A program made the translations under genes and the position numbers. Below the pieces are notes generated by a model. The model did no database searches and was not told the DNA's origin. It saw only the letters and a list, made by a program, of their open reading frames with translations. Positions 1-8,961 of a DNA stretch of 16,444 nt are shown in pieces. Within the stretch, counting starts at the first letter, position 1. Each line of letters opens with the position of its first letter. The stretch covers positions 1 to 16,444 of the forward strand of contig CAMLFP010000085.1 in assembly GCA_946479335.1 (NCBI GenBank). Direction: 5' to 3'. The DNA is from an uncultured Archangium sp. Its GTDB lineage: Bacteria; Myxococcota; Myxococcia; Myxococcales; Myxococcaceae.

Positions 1-293
1 GGCCCTTTGCGGAACTCGAAGGTGCCCTGCGCCTGCAGGAAGACCTGCGCTCCGAGGATGTCGCTCGGCAGCAGGTCGGCGGTGAACTGCACGCGCGCGA
101 AGCTCATCGAGAAGCAGCGCGCGAGGCCTTCAGCGAGCGTCGTCTTGCCCACGCCCGGCACGTCTTCGAGCAGCAGGTGCCCGCGCGCGACGAGGCAGGT
201 CAGCGCCAGCTTCACCTGCTCCGACTTCCCCAGCACGAGCTGACCGAGGTGGTGCTGCAACTTCTCCAGGAGCTCTCGAGGTGGTTGTGGCAT
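1..293 (-). CDS. MoxR-family AAA+ ATPase, N-terminal part (cut by window edge)
   Basis: Only the first ~97 residues are present; the gene runs off the left edge. The translation starts MPQPPRELLEKLQHHLGQLV and has a Walker A motif in the context EDVPGVGKTTLAEGLA (about residues 43-58). It continues with FTADLLPSDILG, the signature stretch of MoxR ATPases. Members of this family are AAA+ chaperone-like ATPases that usually sit beside DUF58 (von Willebrand-like) and transglutaminase genes and act in maturation of enzymes or envelope complexes. Those partners would lie to the left and cannot be seen. The start ATG at 293 is the first in frame with the conserved N-terminus. The gene diverges from mutL with only 37 bp between the start codons, so the promoters must overlap or lie inside the coding regions. 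The family call is secure; the specific role is unknown. Confidence 0.93.
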   Translation of the reverse strand, partial: MPQPPRELLEKLQHHLGQLVLGKSEQVKLALTCLVARGHLLLEDVPGVGKTTLAEGLARCFSMSFARVQFTADLLPSDILGAQVFLQAQGTFEFRKG

Positions 294-330
294 CGCTTGA
301 CGCATCGAGTGTAATGGCCGCGCACCGTTC

Positions 331-2058
331 ATGGGCCGAATTCGCCGCCTCAGTGACGAGCTGATCAACCAGATCGCGGCCGGCGAGGTGGTGGAGCGCC
401 CGGCGAGCGTGGTGAAGGAACTCGCGGAGAACTCCATCGACGCGGGGGCGACCACCGTGCGCGTGCTGCTCTCCGAGGGCGGGAAGACGGCGATCGCGGT
501 GATCGACGACGGCCACGGCATGTCACGCGACGACGCGGTGGCCTCGTTGGAGCGCCACGCGACCTCCAAGCTGCGTGACGCTGATGGGCTCTTCAACATC
601 CTCACCAAGGGGTTCCGCGGCGAGGCCATCCCGTCGATCGCGTCGGTCTCGCGCTTCACGCTCACCACCAGCGAACCCGGGGCGACGGTGGGCACGCGCA
701 TCAGCATCGAGGGCGGCGCGCCGCCGGTGATCGAAGACGCGCCTCCGCCGGGCGGCACCCGCATCGACGTGGAAGATCTGTTCTTCAACGTGCCCGCGCG
801 ACGCAAGTTCCTGAAGCGCGAGTCGACGGAGCTGACGCAGTGTGAAGAGGCGATCACCCGGCTGGCGCTCGCGCACCCGGAGGTCGGCTTCTATCTGTCG
901 CACGGGCAGTCGCTGCTCATCTCGAGCCCGGCGACGCCGCAGCACCCGAAGGAGCGCATCGCCGCGCTCCTCGGTTCCGAAGTGGAGCCGCACCTGCTGG
1001 AGATCTCCGAGCGGCGGCTGGGCATCCACGTGCACGGCTTCATCGCCTCGCCGGAGTACACGCTGGCCACCGCGCGCGGGCTCTACACCTTCGTGAACCG
1101 TCGCTACGTGCGCGATCGCGGCGTCAACTCCGCGGTGCAGCGCGCGTTTCAAGACACCCTCCCGCCGGGCCGCCAGCCGGTGTGCGCGATCTTCATCGAC
1201 ATCGACCCCGCGTCGGTCGACGTCAACGTGCACCCGCAGAAGCTCGAGGTGCGCTTCTCCGACCCGCGCCTGATTCAAGACGCGTTGGCCGCGGCCGTCT
1301 CGCGCGCGCTCAAGGCCGCGCCGTGGCGGCAGCAGGGCGCCGACGCCGCGCCCGAGAACGTGCACGCGCACTACGAGCTCGCGGTCGATCGCTTCCTCAC
1401 GCGCATGCACGACGCGCCCGGCCTCGCGCTCGCGCCGCTCATCGCCGCGGAGTCGCCGTCGGGCTTCGGCACCGCGCGCCCGGGCATCAACGAAGCGCCG
1501 CCCGAGGGGTTCTTCTCGGCGCTGCGGTTCCTCGGTGAACTCGGGAAGCGCTTCTGGGTCTGCGAGGGGCAGGGCGGCACGCTGCTGGTGTTGGACCCTC
1601 GCGCCGTGCAGGAGCGCGTCGCGCTGGAGGCGCTGCGGGAGCGCTTCGCGTCGGGCGCGCTGGCCAACGCATCGCCGTCGCTCTTCTCGGCGACGATCTC
1701 CACCGCCGACGCCGCGCAGATCCTCGCCGTGCGCGAGCGCCTCGCGACCTGGGGCGTCGAGGTGGAGGACTTCGGCGCCAACACGCTGGCGCTCAAGCGC
1801 GTGCCGCATGAGTTGGAGTCGAGCGACGCGAACACCTGGCTCCCCGAGCTCGCGAACGCGCGCGATGACGAGGCCGCGTTGCGCACGCTGGCGCACGCTG
1901 TCGCCTCGCTGCCGGCGCGCCAGGTCACCCACGACGAGGTGCGCGCGTTGTTCCGCCAACTCGACGCCGCCGACTTCTCGGTGGAGACCGTGCGGTCGAC
2001 GATCGTGGTGAGCCAGACGCCGCTGCTCGACCTCGAGGCCCGCGCGAGCGAGCGCTGA
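331..2058 (+). CDS. mutL: DNA mismatch repair protein MutL with degenerate C-terminal endonuclease motifs
   Basis: This is MutL, the ATPase that couples mismatch recognition by MutS to strand removal. The N-terminal GHKL ATPase is intact: NQIAAGEVVERPASVVKEL (residues 13-31), catalytic Glu33 in AENSIDAGA, DDGHGM (59-64), RHATSKL (75-81), GFRGEA (94-99) and LFFNVPARRKFLK (150-162). The transducer domain has the NVHPQKLEVRF motif at 299-309. A short linker follows, then a C-terminal dimerisation domain from about residue 395. The metal-binding motif DQHAxxExxxxE reads DPRAVQERVALE (422-433). The usual ACHxxxRAG and CPHGRP motifs are not recognisable (LAHAVASLPAR at 520-530 and ETVRSTIVV at 552-560). 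At 575 residues it is slightly short for the family. The ATG has no clear Shine-Dalgarno sequence, but the protein begins where MutL proteins normally begin. Identity is certain; nuclease activity is doubtful. Confidence 0.97.
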   Translation: MGRIRRLSDELINQIAAGEVVERPASVVKELAENSIDAGATTVRVLLSEGGKTAIAVIDDGHGMSRDDAVASLERHATSKLRDADGLFNILTKGFRGEAIPSIASVSRFTLTTSEPGATVGTRISIEGGAPPVIEDAPPPGGTRIDVEDLFFNVPARRKFLKRESTELTQCEEAITRLALAHPEVGFYLSHGQSLLISSPATPQHPKERIAALLGSEVEPHLLEISERRLGIHVHGFIASPEYTLATARGLYTFVNRRYVRDRGVNSAVQRAFQDTLPPGRQPVCAIFIDIDPASVDVNVHPQKLEVRFSDPRLIQDALAAAVSRALKAAPWRQQGADAAPENVHAHYELAVDRFLTRMHDAPGLALAPLIAAESPSGFGTARPGINEAPPEGFFSALRFLGELGKRFWVCEGQGGTLLVLDPRAVQERVALEALRERFASGALANASPSLFSATISTADAAQILAVRERLATWGVEVEDFGANTLALKRVPHELESSDANTWLPELANARDDEAALRTLAHAVASLPARQVTHDEVRALFRQLDAADFSVETVRSTIVVSQTPLLDLEARASER

Positions 2059-2060
2059 AA
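2041..2060 (+). repeat. 20-bp direct repeat, copy 1 (covers mutL stop codon)
   Basis: The 20 bases from 2041 to 2060, which encode the last residues of MutL, its TGA stop and two following A's, recur without mismatch at 2136-2155. The copies are 95 bp apart. The bases after each copy are also similar (CCCCAG versus ACCAG). The sequence between them is non-coding and very GC-rich. Confidence 0.85.
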
Positions 2061-2106
2061 CCCCAGCGAGTGAGCGGAACCGACCGCGGAAGCCGGCGGG
2101 CGGCGT

Positions 2107-2135
2107 GGAGAACGGGAGCGCCGCGGACGTTCTCC
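2107..2135 (+). terminator. Hairpin downstream of mutL, possible terminator without U-tract
   Basis: GGAGAACG (2107-2114) and CGTTCTCC (2128-2135) form a perfect 8-bp inverted repeat around a 13-base GC-rich loop that could pair further. No T-run follows, so this is not a classical intrinsic terminator. It lies about 50 bp after the mutL stop and upstream of the next gene's likely promoter, a fitting place for transcript ending or 3'-end protection. Confidence 0.35.
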
Positions 2136-2155
2136 CGCGCGAGCGAGCGCTGAAA
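2136..2155 (+). repeat. 20-bp direct repeat, copy 2
   Basis: This is an exact copy of 2041-2060 in the gap after mutL. It may be the remnant of a local duplication of the mutL 3' end, or the boundary of a small intergenic repeat element inserted there. The two copies bracket a segment containing two CCGCGGA words and the hairpin at 2107-2135. No gene is seen in 2059-2239. Confidence 0.85.
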
Positions 2156-2168
2156 ACCAGCCGAAAAC

Positions 2169-2196
2169 TTGCGGGGTCGCGCCTCGCCGCTACGGT
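2169..2196 (+). promoter_or_regulatory. Candidate housekeeping-type promoter for the 2240-4786 operon
   Basis: TTGCGG (2169-2174) and TACGGT (2191-2196) are separated by 16 bases. The -10 keeps the key T, A and final T, as is common in GC-rich genomes. Transcription would start near 2203, giving a leader of about 37 bases before the ATG at 2240. This is pattern recognition only, but it is the best match in the gap, and the neighbouring genes need a promoter after the mutL hairpin. Confidence 0.45.
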
Positions 2197-2226
2197 CCGC
2201 TTCACGCCTGTAGCAACTCCACTTTC

Positions 2227-2233
2227 AAGGAGG
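2227..2233 (+). promoter_or_regulatory. Strong ribosome binding site AAGGAGG for the microprotein
   Basis: AAGGAGG at 2227-2233 is a near-perfect anti-Shine-Dalgarno match, placed 6 bases before the ATG at 2240. It fixes that ATG as the start and is the main evidence that this very short gene is real. The in-frame ATG at 2105 lies inside the hairpin/repeat region and lacks such a site. Confidence 0.85.
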
Positions 2234-2239
2234 CGCGAG

Positions 2240-2392
2240 ATGGACGGAGTCATTCGCGGCCGTGACGTTGTCGCCAACGCACGCCTGATCGTTCGCGAGT
2301 TCGGCCTGCCGTGCTTCTTCCGCTGTCTCCGCGCGTGCCTCTTCGGGCCACGCACCACCTTCCTCGAATGTGTCTGGGAGAAACGACGATGA
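2240..2392 (+). CDS. 50-residue cysteine-containing microprotein, function unknown
   Basis: This tiny protein starts MDGVIRGRDVVANARLIVRE and ends LECVWEKRR. It is strongly basic, has four cysteines, two of them in PCFFRCLRAC, and an amphipathic to hydrophobic middle (about residues 22-36) that could lie on a membrane. There is no signal peptide and I recognise no family. Evidence that it is real: an AAGGAGG ribosome site 6 bases upstream, a candidate promoter further upstream, and a 4-bp ATGA overlap with the next gene, which implies coupled translation. It heads a five-gene operon of mostly envelope proteins. It may be a small adaptor or regulator of the following coiled-coil protein, but that is inference from position only. 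Confidence 0.7.
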   Translation: MDGVIRGRDVVANARLIVREFGLPCFFRCLRACLFGPRTTFLECVWEKRR

Positions 2393-2745
2393 CTGAACTC
2401 GCCAACTACACCGCGCAGCTCGTACCCGCCGGCTACGCCGAGAAGGCGATGGCGTCGCTCATGCAACTCCACTCGGAGTTGATGGACGAGAAGGAGCGCC
2501 GGGTCGACCTCTACCGTCGCCTGATGGAGCGTGAGCAGGCGCTCGCCGAGCTCAAGATGTACGTGAAGCTCCTCGAAGAGAAGATGGCGCCCGCGGCCGG
2601 GCCGGTCTCTCCGCCGGTCGTGCACGCCGCGCCGCCGACGCCGCCGGTACCGCCGCGCACCCAGGCCGCGCGCGTGCCGCCGCAACCTCCCCGCGTCGCG
2701 ACCCCTGGTGCGCGCGTTCGCCCTGAAGACTGGAAGAGCTGGTGA
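2389..2745 (+). CDS. Small coiled-coil protein with proline-rich tail, function unknown
   Basis: The 118-residue product begins MTELANYTAQLVPAGYAEKA. Residues ~20-67 form a highly charged predicted coiled coil (for example LHSELMDEKERRVDLYRRLM, followed by further heptad-like ELKMYVKLLEEKM). The rest, ~68-118, is rich in Pro, Ala and Arg and ends RPEDWKSW. There is no signal peptide or membrane segment, so it is probably a cytoplasmic oligomer or scaffold. The start at 2389 is chosen because it overlaps the preceding stop as ATGA and has GGGAG a few bases upstream. An in-frame ATG at 2311 lies inside the previous gene and gives an unrelated N-terminus. The stop overlaps the next start by one base. 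No family is recognised. Confidence 0.8.
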   Translation: MTELANYTAQLVPAGYAEKAMASLMQLHSELMDEKERRVDLYRRLMEREQALAELKMYVKLLEEKMAPAAGPVSPPVVHAAPPTPPVPPRTQAARVPPQPPRVATPGARVRPEDWKSW

Positions 2746-3389
2746 TGAGAAGAGCAGTGGTGATGTGCGCGTTCCTGCTGGCCGGGAGCGCCTCCGCGAG
2801 CGGCGTGGAGAACGCCGGTCGTATCTCGATCGGCGCGGGCGCGCGGTGGGTGCCCAACTGGTGGTTGGCTGATCACGCCGCGACGGCCCGCACGCCGCTG
2901 GTGGAGCACCGCGCGATCGGCCCGTCGCTCAACGCGAGCTTCGGTTACGGCGTGACGCCGTGGCTGGAGCTGTCGATCGACTTCTTCGGTGGCTGGGAGC
3001 CGCTGGCGATCAAGCTGAAGGACGGCACGGTGGGCCGCTACAACTCGTTCATGGGCGCGGGCGCGATCGGCGGGCGCGTGATCGGCAAGCGGTTGTGGGG
3101 CCCGGTCAGCCCCTGGCTGTCGGTGCAGGGCGGTGGGCTCTTCAGCAGCCTCTCGGGCCCGAACGTCGCGCATCAGGAGAAGTTCCAGCCGGCGATCTTC
3201 GCGGGCGGCGGCATCGACGTGAACGTCAACGCCAGCTACGGGCTCTCGCTCGACGTGCGCTACCTGTACGGGCGCAACTACTTCCCCGGCATCTCCGGGT
3301 TCAACGCGGGCGGAGTGATGGTGACGCTCTCGTTCGTGATCTTCTTCGCGCCCGATCAGAAGCGCGAACTCGAAGTTCCGGGCTTCTGA
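2745..3389 (+). CDS. Predicted outer-membrane beta-barrel-like protein
   Basis: The protein has 214 residues with an N-terminal signal peptide (MRRAVVMCAFLLAGSASASG, cleavage probably after the ASA). The mature part alternates glycine- and aromatic-rich strands (GAGARWVPNWW, SFGYGVTPWLELSIDFFGGW, SPWLSVQGGGLFSS, YGLSLDVRYLYGRNYF, VMVTLSFVIFF). This is the look of an outer-membrane barrel of about eight strands, or of the OmpA/porin-like 'outer membrane protein beta-barrel' families. The ATG at 2745 is preferred over the GTG at 2742: both overlap the previous stop, and GGAAGAG upstream serves either. It lies 12 bp before the TPR gene in the same operon. The secreted barrel-like nature is well supported; transport or adhesion function cannot be judged. 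Confidence 0.82.
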   Translation: MRRAVVMCAFLLAGSASASGVENAGRISIGAGARWVPNWWLADHAATARTPLVEHRAIGPSLNASFGYGVTPWLELSIDFFGGWEPLAIKLKDGTVGRYNSFMGAGAIGGRVIGKRLWGPVSPWLSVQGGGLFSSLSGPNVAHQEKFQPAIFAGGGIDVNVNASYGLSLDVRYLYGRNYFPGISGFNAGGVMVTLSFVIFFAPDQKRELEVPGF

Positions 3390-3401
3390 TAGAGGCGTCG
3401 C

Positions 3402-4319
3402 ATGGCCGAAACGTCTCCCGAGTTCAGCAAGATGTTCGACGAGATCCGCCGCGAGGTGATCGAGTCGCGCAACATGACGATCAAGACCGACAACGCGCTC
3501 AAGTCGTTGCACGCGGAGTTGAAGATCGTCTCCGGTCAGCAGGACGCGTTCCAGAAGCGCACGTGGTTCAGCACCGGCTCGGCCTACGTGCTGTTCTCGG
3601 CGCTGTGCGTCGCGGGCGTGATCGTGATCAGCAACGCGCGCGCGTCGGCCGCGAACGCCGAGCGCGAGCGCCTCGAGAAGCAGGTCAGCGAGCTCAACGC
3701 CACCATCGACAAGCTCAAGGGCGAGGCCAACGCGGCGCAGGCCGCCGAGCAGTCGGCGCTGCAGGTCTACAAGACGATGACCACGCTGCCCGGCGAGGAG
3801 CGCCTCAAGGGCATCGACGCGTTGTCGAAGCTCGATCAGGGCAAGCTCTCGCCGTTCGCCAAGCTGGTGTTGCAGGAGCGCGCGGTGCTGCTGCGCAAGG
3901 AGGTCGGGGGCGCGGTGCTGGAGAAGGGCAAGGCCGCGTTCCGCCGGCAGGACTGGGCCGAGACGATCAACCAGCTGAACCGCTTCCTCACCATGGAGCC
4001 GCTCCCGGACGACGCGCTCGACGCCTCGTTCTTCCTCGGCAACGCGTACTTCCAGTCGCGCAAGTACGCCGAGGCGATCCCCGTGCTGACGCGCTTCGTG
4101 GAGGGCGACAAGAAGGCCCGCCTCCGCGACTTCGCGCTGCTGATGCTGATGCAGTCGAACGACATGACCGGCAACAAGGACGCCGCCGTCGCCAACGCCA
4201 AGGAGGCGCTCGCGACGTACCCGGCCAGCGAGTTCCGCGGTCAGTTCGCGGGCCGGCTGCAGCGCACCGCGGCGCCCGCCGCTCAGCCGGCCGCGCCGGC
4301 GCCTGCCCCCGCGCAATGA
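3402..4319 (+). CDS. Single-pass membrane protein with coiled coil and TPR domain
   Basis: The product has 305 residues. There is a cytoplasmic N-terminus of ~55 residues, one membrane helix (~57-78, including YVLFSALCVAGVIVI), a coiled coil (~83-125, AERERLEKQVSELNATIDKL) and an all-helical TPR-like region (~170-275). The latter contains GKAAFRRQDWAETINQLNRF and FFLGNAYFQSRKYAEAIPVL, the typical spacing of two TPR units. The Ala/Pro-rich tail may be a flexible linker. The TPR part would face the periplasm if the N-terminus is inside. The ribosome site GAGG (3392-3395) is 6 bases before the ATG. The stop overlaps the next start as ATGA. The architecture resembles YbgF/CpoB- or YfgM-like periplasmic TPR proteins, but no orthology is claimed. 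It is probably a scaffold for the neighbouring envelope proteins. Confidence 0.85.
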   Translation: MAETSPEFSKMFDEIRREVIESRNMTIKTDNALKSLHAELKIVSGQQDAFQKRTWFSTGSAYVLFSALCVAGVIVISNARASAANAERERLEKQVSELNATIDKLKGEANAAQAAEQSALQVYKTMTTLPGEERLKGIDALSKLDQGKLSPFAKLVLQERAVLLRKEVGGAVLEKGKAAFRRQDWAETINQLNRFLTMEPLPDDALDASFFLGNAYFQSRKYAEAIPVLTRFVEGDKKARLRDFALLMLMQSNDMTGNKDAAVANAKEALATYPASEFRGQFAGRLQRTAAPAAQPAAPAPAPAQ

Positions 4320-4786
4320 GCACGCCCGACCCGAAAGACCCGCGCTTCAAGGTCGCCCGCCGCGTGACGCTGGGCGTGTACCTCACGTTCTCGGTGGCGT
4401 TCTCGTGCCTCATCATCTTCAGCGTCTTCAAGTCGGTGCTGGAGATGAGCCCGGAGCGCCCCGCGCCCGCGCAGACCAGCTCGGAGGCCGAGTGCATCAC
4501 CGAAGCACGCCAACTCTTCGGTGAGCTCGATCAACGCCGCCAGCTGCTCGCGACGGGCAACGAGGTGTCGCACGCCGATCAACGCTTCCTCGACTTCCGC
4601 GTGCAGTGGCTCCAGCGCAAGCGCGCGCTCGAGGCCCGCTGCGCGCTGGAGCTGCGGCCCTCGCTCAAGGAGACCTTCGCCACGCTGGAGAAGGTGCTCG
4701 ACCTCTACACCACCGAGTCGGTGCAGTTCGCGGGCGGCGTCGGCCCGGCGGTCGATGAACTCAAGGCGCAGCTGGGCGAGAAGTAA
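4316..4786 (+). CDS. Small membrane-anchored helical protein, function unknown
   Basis: The product has 156 residues: a short basic N-terminus (MSTPDPKDPRFKVARR), one membrane helix (~17-40, TLGVYLTFSVAFSCLIIFSV) and an outer domain of charged helices with two cysteines (in SEAECITEARQLF and LEARCALELRP). The basic N-terminus suggests N-in topology with the bulk in the periplasm. The start overlaps the TPR gene's stop by 4 bp (ATGA), so the two are probably translated together and may form a complex. It is the last gene of the plus-strand operon; a convergent gene ends 18 bp downstream. No family is recognised. Confidence 0.8.
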   Translation: MSTPDPKDPRFKVARRVTLGVYLTFSVAFSCLIIFSVFKSVLEMSPERPAPAQTSSEAECITEARQLFGELDQRRQLLATGNEVSHADQRFLDFRVQWLQRKRALEARCALELRPSLKETFATLEKVLDLYTTESVQFAGGVGPAVDELKAQLGEK

Positions 4787-4791
4787 CCGAC

Positions 4792-4803
4792 CGGCGTTCG
4801 CCG
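4792..4803. terminator. Short palindrome between convergent genes
   Basis: CGGCG-TT-CGCCG sits in the 18-bp gap between the convergent stops at 4786 and 4805. It could fold on either transcript (4-bp stem with a GTTC loop). There is no T-run on either side, so termination activity is uncertain; it is recorded because both operons must end here. Confidence 0.25.
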
Positions 4804-4804
4804 C

Positions 4805-6475
4805 TCACTTCGCGGCGGGCCGCAGCACCTGGTAGTTGCCGTGCGCGTCGGCGGTCGCGGTGCCGAGGAGGATCGACGCCGGCACGCCCGCGAAGTTCTG
4901 CACCCGGAAGAAGCGCAGCTGCGCGTACGAGGCCTCGGTGGGCTTCGCGGCGGTGACCGTCGCGGTGACCACGCCTGAGACCGTGCGACCGCGGGAGAGC
5001 ACCACGTCGGCCAGCGGCACCGGCTGCCCCGCGCCCTCCGCGGGGATGGTGACCAGCCGGCTGGAGAGCGGCGTCTCGATGCCCGGGAGGAACTCGAAGC
5101 GCCAGACGCCGGGGTCCATCGGCAGCTCGAAGGTGCCGTCGGCCGCAGTGACGCCATCGACCTCGTCGAGCGGCAGCCACGAGCCGCCGGTCGCGTCCTG
5201 CGCGATGGCGTGGATGCTGGCGTTCGCCGCGCCGGTGACGCCCTCGGGCTCCAGCACGCGCCCGGCGACGCGCGGGCGGTCGGCCAGCGTCACCGTCGAC
5301 GGCGTCAGGGTGCAGGTGCCATCGGCCCACGCCGCGGTGACCGCGAGGTTGGTGGCGGCGGCGCGGCTGGTTCGCGGCGGCACCATGTAGAGCGTGAAGT
5401 GCTCGCCGACCTGGGAGGGGATCGCCGTCACCTTGAAGGAGCCATCGGCCTCGGTGTTGACCAGCCGCGAGCGGAAGGTGCCGCCGCCCTCGACCGGGCC
5501 CTCGAGCAGCACCTGCGCCTCGGCGATCGGTGCGCCCGCGCTGTCGAGCAGCACGCCGCTCAGCTCGCCGGGTTGGCCGAAGTCGCCGTATTCCAGCGAG
5601 ATGGCCTGCGGCAGCGGCGAGGGGAGGGCGAAGCGCTTGGTGGGCACCGGCGCGCCGGGGTCACTGGGCGCCGCCACCAGCAGCAGCGACTTCGAGCGCG
5701 CCTGCGGGCTGACGATGATCGAGAACTCGCCCGTCGACGACGACACGGGGAAGCGCTGCGAGACGGGCTGGTTGGTGGCCGCGTCGATCAACTGCAGCTC
5801 CACCGTCGGCGCGGTGCCGTTCACGTAGTCGGCGCTCAGCAACACCGGCTCCGGCGGCACCAGCGAAGAATCGGTGGTCTTGATGAGCTGGCCGGTGAGC
5901 GCGGGCGCGCTGTCGGCGCCGGCGAAGACGAAGTTGTACGACGTCGCGGGCGAGGCGGGCTCGATGAGCTGCTCCGAGGTGACGGGCGGCACGGTGACGT
6001 CGTCGGCGAACGCGGTGAGGACGAACGCACCCGAGGGCAACTTCACCTCGTAGAAGCCACCCTCCGGCGCGGCGATGCGCGTCTGGGTAGTGCGCGTGAT
6101 GCCCGGCAGCAGCAGGCTCTGCCCGACCGCGCGCACGCTCACCGGCAGGGTGTACGCGGTGCGGTACAGCGGGTTGGGGTCGGCCGTGCGCTCGCGGAGG
6201 AAGGTGCCCGACACCGCCAGCGCCTCGCCCAGCTCGAAGTTCTGCGCGCGCGTCAGGGTGCCGTCGGCGATCGCGAAGTCGCGCGCGCCGTACGACGAGA
6301 GCGTGCCGCCGGTGACCTCCACCACGATGCCGGTGCCGGGGTCGCCGCAGCCCTCGGCGAAGCAGATCTGCCCGCTCTCGCACTGCGCGTCGGAGGTGCA
6401 GGCCGACTCCGCCGGGCCCTTCATCGCGAAGCACCCGGAGAGCCCGACGGCGAAGATGACGAGCGCGGCTCTCAT
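4805..6475 (-). CDS. Large surface lipoprotein with carboxypeptidase-regulatory-like domains
   Basis: The product has 556 residues. A lipoprotein signal peptide ends in a perfect lipobox (GLSGC, Cys15). A small Cys-rich segment follows with C26, C32, C38 and C43 spaced as CxxDxxCxxGxxCxxxxC, typical of myxobacterial surface proteins. The remainder is beta-rich, with at least two carboxypeptidase-regulatory-like (Ig-type) repeats. One lies at ~303-366 (GELSGVLLDSAGAPIAEAQV then EADGSFKV). The other is at ~401-477 (RVAGRVLEPEGVTGAANASI then AADGTFEL). Such domains act as structural or ligand-binding modules on the cell surface. The ATG at 6475 overlaps the upstream gene's stop by 3 bp and begins the signal peptide; the upstream in-frame ATG at 6505 only adds a non-signal extension. 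It is the last gene of the pfk operon. Confidence 0.88.
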   Translation of the reverse strand: MRAALVIFAVGLSGCFAMKGPAESACTSDAQCESGQICFAEGCGDPGTGIVVEVTGGTLSSYGARDFAIADGTLTRAQNFELGEALAVSGTFLRERTADPNPLYRTAYTLPVSVRAVGQSLLLPGITRTTQTRIAAPEGGFYEVKLPSGAFVLTAFADDVTVPPVTSEQLIEPASPATSYNFVFAGADSAPALTGQLIKTTDSSLVPPEPVLLSADYVNGTAPTVELQLIDAATNQPVSQRFPVSSSTGEFSIIVSPQARSKSLLLVAAPSDPGAPVPTKRFALPSPLPQAISLEYGDFGQPGELSGVLLDSAGAPIAEAQVLLEGPVEGGGTFRSRLVNTEADGSFKVTAIPSQVGEHFTLYMVPPRTSRAAATNLAVTAAWADGTCTLTPSTVTLADRPRVAGRVLEPEGVTGAANASIHAIAQDATGGSWLPLDEVDGVTAADGTFELPMDPGVWRFEFLPGIETPLSSRLVTIPAEGAGQPVPLADVVLSRGRTVSGVVTATVTAAKPTEASYAQLRFFRVQNFAGVPASILLGTATADAHGNYQVLRPAAK

Positions 6476-7080
6476 TGGCAGGCCGGCCCCACGCGAAGCA
6501 CCCACGTGTACTGGTCGATGGAGCCGGGGTCCTGCACCTGCGACCCGTCGGGCATGTTCACCGTCTTGCTGGCCGCCGCGATGGTGCCGGTGTCGCTCTC
6601 GTCGAAGTCGGTGTCGACGACGAACACGGTCAGCAGATGCGTGCCCGTGGTGAGCGAGCTCATCGCGGTCTTGAACGCGGTCGAGTTGGGCTGCGTCACC
6701 TTCCGCGTCACCGTCGCCCCCGGCGTCACCGGGTTCGGGCGGAAGGGCAGCGAGACGTCGGTCTTGTCGATGAACCAGAGGCTGCGAATGGTGTCACCGA
6801 CGTCGGGGTCGTTGACGTTGATGAAGAAGGTCGTGTCGTCACACGGCGTGGCCGAGGTGTTGGGCTTCGTGCCGCTGGTGAAGTCGTACGGCTGGGCCGC
6901 CGGGTCCGTCAGCACGATCTGGAGCGGTTGATTCTTCACGGGAGGCAACGTCGGCAGGACCTGATCACTCTGAGGAAAGAGACACCCCGACCCGCCCACC
7001 AACCCCAGCGCAGAGCACAGCAAGACGCGCGCCATGATCTGCATGGCGGTCGAATGCTGTGATTCCAAGCGCTTGGGCAT
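6472..7080 (-). CDS. Predicted lipoprotein, function unknown
   Basis: The product has 202 residues. A basic N-terminus (MPKRLESQHSTAMQIMARV) is followed by a hydrophobic stretch ending VGGSGC, so Cys33 is the likely lipid anchor (the -3 residue is not the ideal Leu). The mature protein is acidic and beta-rich, with cysteines near the middle (TPCDD) and at the end (GPACQ) that could form a disulfide. The stretch INVNDPDVGDTIRSLWFIDK and the following strands look like an Ig-like fold. The start at 7080 comes 2 bp after the upstream regulator's stop and has GAGG upstream. ATGs at 7044 or 7035 would give a tighter signal peptide but have no ribosome site. It is translationally coupled to the downstream lipoprotein gene (overlap 6472-6475), suggesting the two work together. 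No family is recognised. Confidence 0.8.
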   Translation of the reverse strand: MPKRLESQHSTAMQIMARVLLCSALGLVGGSGCLFPQSDQVLPTLPPVKNQPLQIVLTDPAAQPYDFTSGTKPNTSATPCDDTTFFINVNDPDVGDTIRSLWFIDKTDVSLPFRPNPVTPGATVTRKVTQPNSTAFKTAMSSLTTGTHLLTVFVVDTDFDESDTGTIAAASKTVNMPDGSQVQDPGSIDQYTWVLRVGPACQ

Positions 7081-7082
7081 AC

Positions 7083-8954
<1,872 letters not shown>

Positions 8955-8961
8955 GGGAGTG

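Noticed and set aside
2105..2239. N-terminal extension of the microprotein from the ATG at 2105
   Set aside because: The extension runs through the hairpin, the repeat and the candidate promoter; the ATG at 2240 has a near-perfect ribosome site.
523..2685. 720-codon open frame antisense to mutL and the following genes
   Set aside because: Arg/His/Leu-rich, no recognisable domains, fully opposite well-supported genes; a GC-bias shadow frame.
5210..6931. 573-codon plus-strand open frame opposite the two lipoproteins
   Set aside because: Low-complexity Arg/Gly/Ala-rich translation; the minus-strand frames have signal peptides and lipoboxes.
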